Below are positions 18,995 through 30,457 of a DNA stretch of 64,000 nt, piece by piece. Source of the stretch: Streptomyces sp. NBC_01233 (lineage in GTDB: Bacteria > Actinomycetota > Actinomycetes > Streptomycetales > Streptomycetaceae); contig NZ_CP108514.1 in the NCBI RefSeq assembly GCF_035989305.1, positions 4,092,501-4,156,500 on the forward strand, given 5' to 3'. Position numbers and translations under genes: made by a program. The stretch's first letter is position 1. The number at the start of each line of letters is the position of its first letter. Under the pieces are notes generated by a model. The model saw only the letters and a program-made list of their open reading frames with translations. It had not been told where the DNA came from and did no database searches.

Positions 18995-19336
18995 ATGTCC
19001 ACCACCGCCACCGCCGTCACCCTGGTCGCCGCTTTCATGGCCGGTTTCTCCGGCGCCTCGATCTTCTTCGGCGCCAAGTTCACCGTCGAGCCGCTCGCCG
19101 AGTACGGCGTCCCGCGCAGCTGGTGGAACCGGCTCGCCACCGCCAAGGTCGCCGGCGCCGCCGGCCTGGTCGTGGGGCTCTGGATCCCGGCCGTCGGCAT
19201 CGCCGCCGCCATCGGCCTGGTCCTCTACTTCACCGGCGCCGTCGTCACCGTCCTGCGCGCCCGCTCCTACGCACACGTCGCCTTCCCGATGATCTACGCC
19301 GCCCCGGCGGCCGCGGCCCTCGCCCTCGGCTTCTGA
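18995..19336 (+). CDS. DoxX-like small integral membrane protein
   Basis: The protein has 113 residues and four hydrophobic helices: about 5-25, 48-66, 70-90 and 95-113. The pattern LAEYGVPRSWWNRLATAKVAGAAGLVVGLW resembles DoxX/DoxD-family proteins (SWWxxLxxxKxxGAxGLxxG). Function unknown. The ATG at 18995 is preceded by AGAGGGAGCC. It lies 98 bases after the WYL gene on the same strand and may be read with it. Confidence 0.75.
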   Translation: MSTTATAVTLVAAFMAGFSGASIFFGAKFTVEPLAEYGVPRSWWNRLATAKVAGAAGLVVGLWIPAVGIAAAIGLVLYFTGAVVTVLRARSYAHVAFPMIYAAPAAAALALGF

Positions 19337-19374
19337 GCGCGTGGCCCTTCGGCCCGCCGGCCTCCGTGGCCCCG

Positions 19375-19734
19375 CTACGCGCAGACCGGCCCCGGGGCGG
19401 CCGTCGCCGTGGCGCGCAGGAGGTCGCGCAGGAGGTCGAAGTCGACCTTGGCCGGGTTGCGGAAGCGGAGGCAGGCCTTGCCCATGTCGTGGGCGGCCAG
19501 GCGGTCCGCGAAGGCGTCCCGCACGTCCGTGCGCAGCAGGTAGAAGGAGATGTACTGCTTCTGGTTCGCCCAGGCGATCTCCCCGACGCTCTCGCCCGGC
19601 CGCACGTACGCGGGCATCCCGTACGCGATGACCTCCTCGAAGTCGGTCAGTTCCGCCAGGCACAGTTCGCGCAGGAGGGTGAGGGCGGGGCGGCGGGCCT
19701 CGGGGGTCCCGGCCAGGTAGGTGACGACGTCCAT
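19375..19734 (-). CDS. DUF1801 (YdhG/frataxin-like fold) protein
   Basis: The protein has 119 residues and begins MDVVTYLAGTPEARRPALTLLREL. The segment YGMPAYVRPGESVGEIAWANQKQYISFYLL and the C-terminal GKACLRFRNPAKVDFDLLRDLL are characteristic of DUF1801 proteins (compare the Bacillus iron chaperone YdhG). The role here is unknown. Its ATG overlaps the stop of the upstream EamA gene by one base (TGATG), so translation is probably coupled. Confidence 0.85.
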   Translation of the reverse strand: MDVVTYLAGTPEARRPALTLLRELCLAELTDFEEVIAYGMPAYVRPGESVGEIAWANQKQYISFYLLRTDVRDAFADRLAAHDMGKACLRFRNPAKVDFDLLRDLLRATATAAPGPVCA

Positions 19735-20678
19735 CAGACGGGCTGCTTCCGGATCTGGGAGCGGACCGCGCCCATGCTGGCCGCGATCACGAGGGCGATG
19801 GCCAGGGCGTCCAGCGCGGACATGGCCTGGTTCAGGACGAGGAAGCCCGCGGTGGCGGCGATGGCCGGCTCCAGGCTCATCAGGATCGCGAAGGTGGGGG
19901 CCGGCATCCGCCGCAGTGCGAGCATTTCCAACGTGTAGGGCAGGACCGAGGACAGTACGGCCACGCCGACTCCCAGCGCGAGGGTGGTCGGGACCAGCAG
20001 GTCCGAGCCGGCGCCGACGATGCCCAGCGGCAGCGAGAGGACCGCGGCCACGGCCATCGCCAGGGCCAGACCGTCCGCCTGCGGGAAGCGGCGGCCCGTA
20101 CGCGCGCTGAACACGATGTACGCCGCCCACATCGCGCCCGCCCCGAGCGCGTAGGCCGCGCCCAGCGGGTCGAGGGATCCGAAGCCGCCGCCCCCGCCGT
20201 GTCCGGAGAGCAGGACCACGCCGCCGAGGGCGAGGCCGGCCCACAGGACGTTCACCAGGCGCCGGGAGACGAAGACGGACAGGGCCAGCGGCCCGAGCAC
20301 CTCCAGGGTGACGGCCGGGCCGAGCGGGATCCGGTCGATGGCCTGGTAGAAGAGCCCGTTCATGGCGGCCATGGCGACGCCGAAGGCGAGGACCGTGCCC
20401 CAGTCGGAGCGGGAGTAGCCGCGGACCTTGGGGCGGCACAGGAGCAGCAGCACGACCGCGGCGGCCGCGAGGCGCAGGGTGACCACGCCCGCCGCGCCCG
20501 CCCTCGGCATGATCATGACCGCGAGGGCGGCGCCGAACTGCACCGAGATCCCCGCCGAGATCACCAGCGCGACGGGCCCGAGACCACGGCCACGGCCCTC
20601 GGCGGGCAGCGGGGCCGATACGGGGGCGGGGGCCGTGGCGGCCGGCGAGGGCGAGGGGGATGCGGAAGGTGCGGGCAT
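19734..20678 (-). CDS. EamA/RhtA-family metabolite exporter
   Basis: The protein has 314 residues with ten predicted membrane helices in two EamA repeats, preceded by a 30-residue Pro/Ala/Ser-rich tail. RhtA-like landmarks are NGLFYQAIDRIPLGPAVTLEVLGPL and VLSSVLPYTLEMLALRRMP, then TFAILMSLEPAIAATAGFLVL. Such proteins export threonine, homoserine or other small metabolites; the substrate is unassigned. It is followed directly by the DUF1801 gene. Confidence 0.88.
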   Translation of the reverse strand: MPAPSASPSPSPAATAPAPVSAPLPAEGRGRGLGPVALVISAGISVQFGAALAVMIMPRAGAAGVVTLRLAAAAVVLLLLCRPKVRGYSRSDWGTVLAFGVAMAAMNGLFYQAIDRIPLGPAVTLEVLGPLALSVFVSRRLVNVLWAGLALGGVVLLSGHGGGGGFGSLDPLGAAYALGAGAMWAAYIVFSARTGRRFPQADGLALAMAVAAVLSLPLGIVGAGSDLLVPTTLALGVGVAVLSSVLPYTLEMLALRRMPAPTFAILMSLEPAIAATAGFLVLNQAMSALDALAIALVIAASMGAVRSQIRKQPV

Positions 20679-20725
20679 TTATCCAGATTACGCGCTCCGT
20701 AAGGAGTGTCGAGCCGGGTCTTGCC

Positions 20726-24664
<3,939 letters not shown>

Positions 24665-24673
24665 CGATCGGTA

Positions 24674-24712
24674 CCGAGGCCCCCGGTGACGTGAAGTCGC
24701 CGGGGGCCTCGG
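24674..24712 (+). terminator. serC intrinsic terminator
   Basis: A 17-bp stem (24674-24690 with 24696-24712, one G-T pair) with loop GTGAA begins 10 bases after the serC stop. The stem core is GAGGCCCCCGG. There is no U-tract, as is common in Streptomyces. Confidence 0.85.
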
Positions 24713-25383
24713 CGTTCCCGGCCTCTCCACGGGTGCGGGAACTCCGCGCGGTCACGCGCGGTTTCGGCCAGCGTCCAAGCTCAAGTACACGGAAAATCGG
24801 CATTCCAGTTAGTGCCGCGGAAGAACTCACCGGGCAGGGCGCAGCAGTGTCCGGCGGGGTGGGAACCCCCTTCGGGTCACCGATGAGTTCAAGCCATTCG
24901 ACGGTCGCGGGCCGGCGAGAGAGCTTGATCCGACCGAGGGGGCGACGCCTACTGTCGCCCCAGGTCAAGGGCCCGATCACCTGGCAGCTCACCGGTCCCG
25001 CCGCTCTCGGCCGACCTCCAGTGGACCGAACTCGTCGATTGACCCGGTGGGGACGGCCCACGAGCTGCCGGCCGCCGCTCCCGCGACGCCGGGCCACCCC
25101 CTCCCGTGGCCGGGCGTCCGGAGCGGCGGCGCTTTCGCGTTCCGCGAGGGCGACGGCGAGGGCCGAGGAGGACGCGTTCCCCACCGACAAGGTCTGCGGG
25201 GACGCCCACGGCGGGGCCGAGCTGCGTCTGAGCACCTGCGGCGGCAGGCCGGCTCCCGACCGCCACCGGGATGCGAACGTCGTCGTGTTCGCGCACCTCA
25301 CGGGCGAGGCCCGGTTCCGTACGCGATACCTTCAGGGGTCCGGAGGGCAACTCTTGAAGGCGGCACAGCGTGGAGGCAGCGGC
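24713..25383. other. 670-bp stretch without a supported gene
   Basis: No frame here has convincing codon use or a recognisable protein. A hairpin GGGGCGAC-N7-GTCGCCCC lies at 24939-24961, and TACTGT within it could be a -10. ATACCTTCAGG near 25326 may be part of the promoter for the large gene that starts at 25384. The AT-richer patch at 24780-24830 is unlike flanking DNA. Confidence 0.45.
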
Positions 25384-28300
25384 GTGAGCGTGCGAGTGAC
25401 GGCGGCACAGAGCGGCGTGGACCCCTTCGGCACGGCCCGGCTGCGGCGCGGGGTGCTCGACGCCTGGGGCGCGGGCCCGGCCCGGTTCCGCGAGGACGCC
25501 AACGCCGAGGAGGACCTCGCGCTCGGCGGCTACCGGGACCGGCTCGTCATCGAGCTGGCGCAGAACGCCGCCGACGCCGCGGGCCGGGCCAAGGTGCCCG
25601 GCCGGCTGCGGCTCACCCTGCACGAGGGCGAGAACGGCCACGCGCTGCTGGCCGTCGCCAACACCGGTGCCCCGCTGGACGCGACGGGCGTGGAGTCGCT
25701 GAGCACCCTGCGCGCCTCCGCCAAGCGGGAGCCCTCCGGTGACAGCGTCGGCCGCTTCGGCGTCGGCTTCGCGGCCGTCCTGGCCGTCTCCGACGAGCCC
25801 GCGGTGCTCGGCCGGCACGGCGGCGTCCGCTGGTCCCTGGCCGAGGCCCGCGAGCTGGCCCGGGAGGCCTCCGTCGGCAGCCCCGGCCTCGGCGACGAAC
25901 TGCGCCGCCGCGACGGCCACGTCCCACTGCTGCGGCTCCCGTTGCCCGCCGAGGGCACCGCCCCCGGCGGATACGACACCGTCGTCGTCCTCCCGCTGCG
26001 CGACGCCGCCGCCGAGGACCTGGTGGAGCGGCTGCTGGCGGGCATCGACGACGCCCTGCTGCTCAGCCTGCCCGGGCTGCGCGAAGTGGTCGTCGAGACC
26101 CCGACCGGCGGCTCCCGCGCGCTGTACCGCCGCGACGAGGGCCCGTACACCGTCATCGAGGACACCACCGCCTCCGGCACGCGCACCAACCGCTGGCGCA
26201 CCGTCCGCCACGGCGGCCCCATCGAGCGCGCCCTGCTCGCCGACCGGCCCGTGGAGGAACGGCTGCGACCCGCCTGGGCGGTGTCCTGGGCCGTGCCCGT
26301 CGACCCCGACGGCGCCCCGCTGCGCCCGGCCACGGCGCCCGTGGTGCACGCGCCGACCCCCACCGACGAGCCGCTGGGCATCCCGGCCCTGCTCATCGCG
26401 ACCCTGCCGCTGGACACCACCCGCCGGCACCCCGCACCCGGGCCGCTGACCGACTTCCTGGTGGAGCGCGCGGCCGACGCGTACGCCGAACTCCTCGGCG
26501 CCTGGGACCCGGTGAGCACCGGCCTCGTCGACCTGGTCCCCGGCCCGCTCGGCAAGGGCGAACTGGACGGGGCCCTGCGCGCCGCCGTGCTCCAGCGGCT
26601 CCCCCGTACGGCCTTCCTCGCGCCGGCCGCGCCGCCCGAGCACGCCGAGGAGCGGGCCGCCCTTCGCCCCTTCGAGGCCGAGGTGGTGGAGGGCGCGGGC
26701 GCCGACACCGTACGCGTCCTCGCCGAGGTCCTGCCGACCCTGCTGCCGGCCGGACTGGAGCGCCGCGCCGAGCTGCGCACCCTGGGCGTGGGCCGGCTCC
26801 CGCTGGGCGATGCCATCGAGCGGATCGCGGGCATCGAGCGGACCCCCGAGTGGTGGTACCGGCTCTACGACAGCCTCGCCGGGGTGGACCCCGACCGGCT
26901 GTCCGGCCTGCCCGTGCCGCTCGCCGACGGCCGCACCACGATCGGGCCGCGCCACGTCCTCCTCCCGTACGCGGACACCCCGGCGGACCTGGCCCGGCTG
27001 GGGCTGAAGGTGGCCCACCCGGACGCGGCGCACCCGCTGCTGGAGAAGCTCGGAGCCCTGCCGGCCACGGCGCGGGCCGTGCTGACGACCCCGCAGGTGC
27101 GGGCTGCCGTCGCCGGCTCCCTGGACGCGGGGGAGGTCTGGGACGAGGACGCGGACACCCTGGACGCCGACGAGCTGGCCGAGGTGGTCCTGGGGCTGGT
27201 CCGGGAGGCCGACCTGGCGCCGGGCGACGAGCCCTGGCTGGGCGCGCTGGCCCTGCCCGACGAGGACGGGGAACTCGTTCCGGCGGGCGAACTGCTGATG
27301 CCGGGCTCGGCGCTCGCCTCGGTCATCCGCGAGGACGAGGTCCCGTACGTGGACGCCGATCTGGCGCAGCGCTGGGGCGAGGGCCCGCTCACCGCCTGCG
27401 GGGTGCTGGCGACGTTCCAGCTGGTGCGTGCCACCGATGTGGTGCTCGACCCGGACGAACTGGAGCCCCGGGAAGGGGACTTCGCCGAGCCCGACGACGC
27501 GGGGCTGCTCGACGCGGTGGACGTGTGGTGCGAGGACCTGCTGGACCAGCTGCCGGACACCCCGGTCCCGCCGGTGGCCACCGAGCTGGTCGCCGTACGG
27601 GACCTCGACCTGGTCGACGACGACTGCTGGCCGCAGGCCCTGGCGATGCTCGCGCAGCCGCCGCTGCGCGACGCGCTGACCCAGCCCGTACGGGTGCTGC
27701 TGCCGGACGGCACCACCCAGTCGGTGCGCCCGTACACCGCGTGGTGGCTGCGCGACCACCCGGTGCTCGACGGCCGCCGCCCGGCGGGCCTGCGCGCGGC
27801 GGGCGGCGACCCGCTGCTGGCGGGCCTCTACACCCCGGCGGACGCCACGGGCTTCGAGGACGAGCAGGTCCTGCGGGCGCTGGGCGTACGGACCACCGTG
27901 CCGGCCCTGCTGGACGAGCCCGGCGGCGCGGCCGAGCTGCTGGCCCGGCTGGCCGACCCGGAGCGGGAGGTGACGGGCCGGCAGCTGCACGGCCTGTACG
28001 GAGCGCTGGCCGATCTGGACCCCGAGCAGGTCACCCTGCCGGACGAGCTGCGCGCGGTGGTGGACGGCGAGGTCCGTGTGGTGGACGCGGCCGACGCCGT
28101 GATCGCGGACGCCCCGGACCTGCTGCCGCTGACGGAGGGGCTCCCGCTGCTGCCGGTGCCGCCGTCCCGCGCGGCGGACCTCGCGGAGCTGCTCCAGGTG
28201 CGCCGCCTGTCGGAGACGGTCCCGGCGGAGGTGACGACGCCGGGCGAGGAGCACGAGGTCCCGGAGTCGGTGCACGTGCTGCTGGGACCGGCCACCCCGG

Positions 28301-28515
28301 CGACGTACGTCGAGCACGAGGAACTGGTCGCGGGCGGCACGGAACTCGACTGGCGCCGCACTCCCGACGGCACCCTCCACGCGTCCACGCTGGAGGGTGT
28401 GGCGGCCGGTCTCGCCTGGTCGGCGGGCCAGTGGCCGCGCCGCTTCGAGGTGGCGGCGCTGCTGGAGGACCCGTCGCGGACGGCGGAACTGGCACGGGAC
28501 CGCTGGTTCGACTAG
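25384..28515 (+). CDS. Large protein with sacsin/HSP90-like (GHKL) ATPase domain
   Basis: The protein has 1043 residues. The N-terminal quarter has the GHKL ATP-binding pattern of sacsin and HSP90 N-domains: VIELAQNAADAA (motif N, about residue 57), ALLAVANTGAPLDATGVESLS (G1 region), and GRFGVGFAAVLAVSD (G2 lid). The remaining 800 residues are acidic, rich in Asp/Glu/Leu/Pro, and match nothing I can name. There are no transmembrane segments or signal peptide. The GTG at 25384 is preferred because GGAGG lies at 25372-25376. A chaperone-like or conformational ATPase role is inferred from the fold only. Confidence 0.82.
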   Translation: MSVRVTAAQSGVDPFGTARLRRGVLDAWGAGPARFREDANAEEDLALGGYRDRLVIELAQNAADAAGRAKVPGRLRLTLHEGENGHALLAVANTGAPLDATGVESLSTLRASAKREPSGDSVGRFGVGFAAVLAVSDEPAVLGRHGGVRWSLAEARELAREASVGSPGLGDELRRRDGHVPLLRLPLPAEGTAPGGYDTVVVLPLRDAAAEDLVERLLAGIDDALLLSLPGLREVVVETPTGGSRALYRRDEGPYTVIEDTTASGTRTNRWRTVRHGGPIERALLADRPVEERLRPAWAVSWAVPVDPDGAPLRPATAPVVHAPTPTDEPLGIPALLIATLPLDTTRRHPAPGPLTDFLVERAADAYAELLGAWDPVSTGLVDLVPGPLGKGELDGALRAAVLQRLPRTAFLAPAAPPEHAEERAALRPFEAEVVEGAGADTVRVLAEVLPTLLPAGLERRAELRTLGVGRLPLGDAIERIAGIERTPEWWYRLYDSLAGVDPDRLSGLPVPLADGRTTIGPRHVLLPYADTPADLARLGLKVAHPDAAHPLLEKLGALPATARAVLTTPQVRAAVAGSLDAGEVWDEDADTLDADELAEVVLGLVREADLAPGDEPWLGALALPDEDGELVPAGELLMPGSALASVIREDEVPYVDADLAQRWGEGPLTACGVLATFQLVRATDVVLDPDELEPREGDFAEPDDAGLLDAVDVWCEDLLDQLPDTPVPPVATELVAVRDLDLVDDDCWPQALAMLAQPPLRDALTQPVRVLLPDGTTQSVRPYTAWWLRDHPVLDGRRPAGLRAAGGDPLLAGLYTPADATGFEDEQVLRALGVRTTVPALLDEPGGAAELLARLADPEREVTGRQLHGLYGALADLDPEQVTLPDELRAVVDGEVRVVDAADAVIADAPDLLPLTEGLPLLPVPPSRAADLAELLQVRRLSETVPAEVTTPGEEHEVPESVHVLLGPATPATYVEHEELVAGGTELDWRRTPDGTLHASTLEGVAAGLAWSAGQWPRRFEVAALLEDPSRTAELARDRWFD

Positions 28516-28588
28516 GGCGTTTCCCCCCGGACCATGCCGGTTGGCTGCGCCGCTCGTGCGGGGCCGGGGGCGGTCGGAGGGGTGCCGG

Positions 28589-29383
28589 CTAGGCCGGCGA
28601 ATCGCTCAGCGGCAGCAGGGTGGGGCGCTTCGCGGTGCGGCCGTCGCCGGAGGAGCGGCCGCGCAGCCGACGGCCCAGCCAGGGGCCGAGGAACGCGGCG
28701 GCCCAGCGCAGTTCGGCCGCGGCGGCCGCCGCGGCCGACCGGCCGGCGGGGTTCGGCCGCGGCGGCAGCGGCAGGGTCCAGCCGTCGTCGCTGCCGGGCA
28801 GGCGGAGGGCCTGGGCGAGGGCCGCGGCGATGCGTTCGTGGCCGAGGGAGCTGGCGTGGAGCCGGTCGTCGGTCCACAGCCGCGGGTCGGTGACGATGGC
28901 GGGCCGGGCGGTCTCGGCGACGGTGACCCCGTGGCGGGCGGCCGCGGCGCGGATGCGGTCGTTGAGGTCGGTGATGCGCGACGAGACGGGCCGGGCCAGG
29001 GGCACGATCCTGCCCAGGTCGGGGAAGGTCACGGTCGCCACGTGGGTCCCTGCGGCCGTGAGCGCGGCGAACATCTCCTCCAGCTGCCCGGCGACCTCCG
29101 CGGCGTCGAACCGGGGCCGGAGCATGTCGTTGACCCCGGCGACGACGGTGGCCAGGTCGGGGCGCAGGGCCAGGGCGGGGCCGAGCTGTTCGGCGCGGAC
29201 CTGGCCGGCGAGGCGTCCGCGTACGGCCAGATTGGCGTACTGGAGGCCGGGGTTGACGGCCGCGAGGTGCCCGGCCAGCCGGTCGGCGAAGCCGCGCAGG
29301 CCCACCGTGTCGTTCCCGTCGCCGAGGCCTTCGGTCTGGCTGTCGCCCAGGGCGACGTAGCGCAGGTATTCACCGTTCGGCAC
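28589..29383 (-). CDS. SGNH/GDSL-type esterase
   Basis: The protein has 264 residues, no signal peptide, and clear SGNH blocks: GDSQTEG (catalytic Ser, residue 15), Gly in VRGRLAGQ, Gly-x-Asn-Asp in VAGVNDML, and Asp/His in WTDDRLHASSLGH. The last 70 residues are basic and Pro-rich. It would hydrolyse small esters; substrate unknown. The start lies 14 bases inside the end of the padR gene, so the two are probably cotranscribed and this hydrolase may be part of the PadR-controlled unit. Confidence 0.88.
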   Translation of the reverse strand: MPNGEYLRYVALGDSQTEGLGDGNDTVGLRGFADRLAGHLAAVNPGLQYANLAVRGRLAGQVRAEQLGPALALRPDLATVVAGVNDMLRPRFDAAEVAGQLEEMFAALTAAGTHVATVTFPDLGRIVPLARPVSSRITDLNDRIRAAAARHGVTVAETARPAIVTDPRLWTDDRLHASSLGHERIAAALAQALRLPGSDDGWTLPLPPRPNPAGRSAAAAAAAELRWAAAFLGPWLGRRLRGRSSGDGRTAKRPTLLPLSDSPA

Positions 29384-29939
29384 GAGTCTTCTGCCTTTCC
29401 CTGAGGATGGCCGCGCTGCGGCGGCACCAGTCGCGGTGGCCCTGCTCGAAGGCGATGCCGCGCAGGCCGGTCAGGTACCCGCCGATCCGCTCGCCCCGGA
29501 GCAGGTACTCCTCCTCGTCCATGTCGCCGCGCATCTTGCGCAGCACCCGGCCGAGGAGCTCGATCTTGGCCTCGGCCGCGGAGGCCCGCTCCTCCAGCTG
29601 TTCGATCACCGCCGCGATGCCGATCCGGTCGGCGTTCTGGACCTTGACGAGGAGGTCATCGCGGATGACCAGCGGCTTCGACGCGGCCGCCGCGAAGGCC
29701 TCCAGCTCGGCGCGGCCGACGTCGGTGACCTGGAACAGGCGCTTGTTGGGCCGGGTCTCCTGGACCACCTGACGGCCCTCGACCAGCCCGTCCTTCTCCA
29801 GCTTGGCCAGCTCGGCGTACAGCTGCTGGGGGGAGGCGTGCCAGAAGTTCGCGACGCCGATGTCGAACGACTTCGCCAGTTCGTACCCGCTGAACTCGCC
29901 GTCCAGCAGCGCCGCCAGTACGGCGTGTCGCAGAGCCAT
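29370..29939 (-). CDS. PadR-family regulator (Vir-type C-terminal domain)
   Basis: The protein has 189 residues. The N-terminal winged helix reads MALRHAVLAALLDGEFSGYELAKSFD, then FWHASPQQLYAELAKLEKDGLVEGRQV, the standard PadR signature. A C-terminal helical dimerisation region ends HRDWCRRSAAILRERQ. The ATG at 29939 is chosen over 29987 because it gives the canonical PadR start and has GGAAGGGGG upstream. It is divergent from a SnoaL-like gene across a region with overlapping ATACTCA-type inverted repeats, the likely binding sites. Confidence 0.9.
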   Translation of the reverse strand: MALRHAVLAALLDGEFSGYELAKSFDIGVANFWHASPQQLYAELAKLEKDGLVEGRQVVQETRPNKRLFQVTDVGRAELEAFAAAASKPLVIRDDLLVKVQNADRIGIAAVIEQLEERASAAEAKIELLGRVLRKMRGDMDEEEYLLRGERIGGYLTGLRGIAFEQGHRDWCRRSAAILRERQKTRAER

Positions 29940-29977
29940 CGCAGCAGCCCCCTTCCGTTTCCTCGCCCTCCCCCGCA

Positions 29978-30017
29978 TCATACTCATGAATATGACTACT
30001 CAATTTCTTGAGTATGA
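29978..30017. promoter_or_regulatory. PadR operator with two overlapping inverted repeats
   Basis: TCATACTCATGAA (29978-29990) is opposed by TTCTTGAGTATGA (30005-30017) with one mismatch. Inside lies a second inverted repeat, TACTCAA-N4-TTGAGTA (29997-30003 and 30008-30014). These AT-rich half-sites lie in the 88 bases between divergent padR and the SnoaL-like gene and overlap the latter's ribosome site region. Confidence 0.75.
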
Positions 30018-30027
30018 GGAGGGGTCC

Positions 30028-30450
30028 ATGAAGGAGCAGCAGACCGCCGAACGCTTCCGCGCCGCGGTGGAGAAGCACGATGCCGCCGCATTGGAGGACC
30101 TGTTCACCGAGGACATCCGGCTCTACAGCCCGGTGAAGTTCACCCCCTTCGAGGGCCGCCCCATGGTGCTGGGCCTCTTCGGGGTCCTGCTGCGGATCTT
30201 CGAGGACTTCCGCTACGTCGGCCACTTCGAGGGGACGGCCGAGACGAGCACCGACGGCACGGAGGCCCCCTCGGCGATCCTGGCCTTCCGCGCCACCGTG
30301 GACGGCAAGCAGATCCACGGCATCGACCTGCTGCAGTTCGACGAGGCGGGCCGGGTCAAGGAGTTCACCGTGATGGTCCGCCCCCGGTCCGCCGTCCAGG
30401 CCCTGGGCCAGGCAGTCCTGTCCGGCCTGGTCGCCGACGGCCTCGCCTAG
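30028..30450 (+). CDS. SnoaL-like (NTF2-fold) protein
   Basis: The protein has 140 residues with the small alpha+beta barrel pattern of the SnoaL/NTF2 superfamily: FRAAVEKHDAAALEDLFTEDIRLYSPVKFTPFEG and GRVKEFTVMVRPRSAVQAL (named in parts). Members include ketosteroid-isomerase-like enzymes and plain binding proteins; no catalytic dyad is identifiable by eye. The ATG at 30028 has GAGGAGGGG just before it. Expression is probably set by the divergent PadR. Confidence 0.82.
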   Translation: MKEQQTAERFRAAVEKHDAAALEDLFTEDIRLYSPVKFTPFEGRPMVLGLFGVLLRIFEDFRYVGHFEGTAETSTDGTEAPSAILAFRATVDGKQIHGIDLLQFDEAGRVKEFTVMVRPRSAVQALGQAVLSGLVADGLA

Positions 30451-30457
30451 CGCGGCC

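Noticed and set aside
25384..28515. Multi-gene defence island around the sacsin-like ATPase
   Set aside because: No nuclease, helicase, methylase or other defence gene lies next to it; the neighbours are ordinary chromosomal genes.
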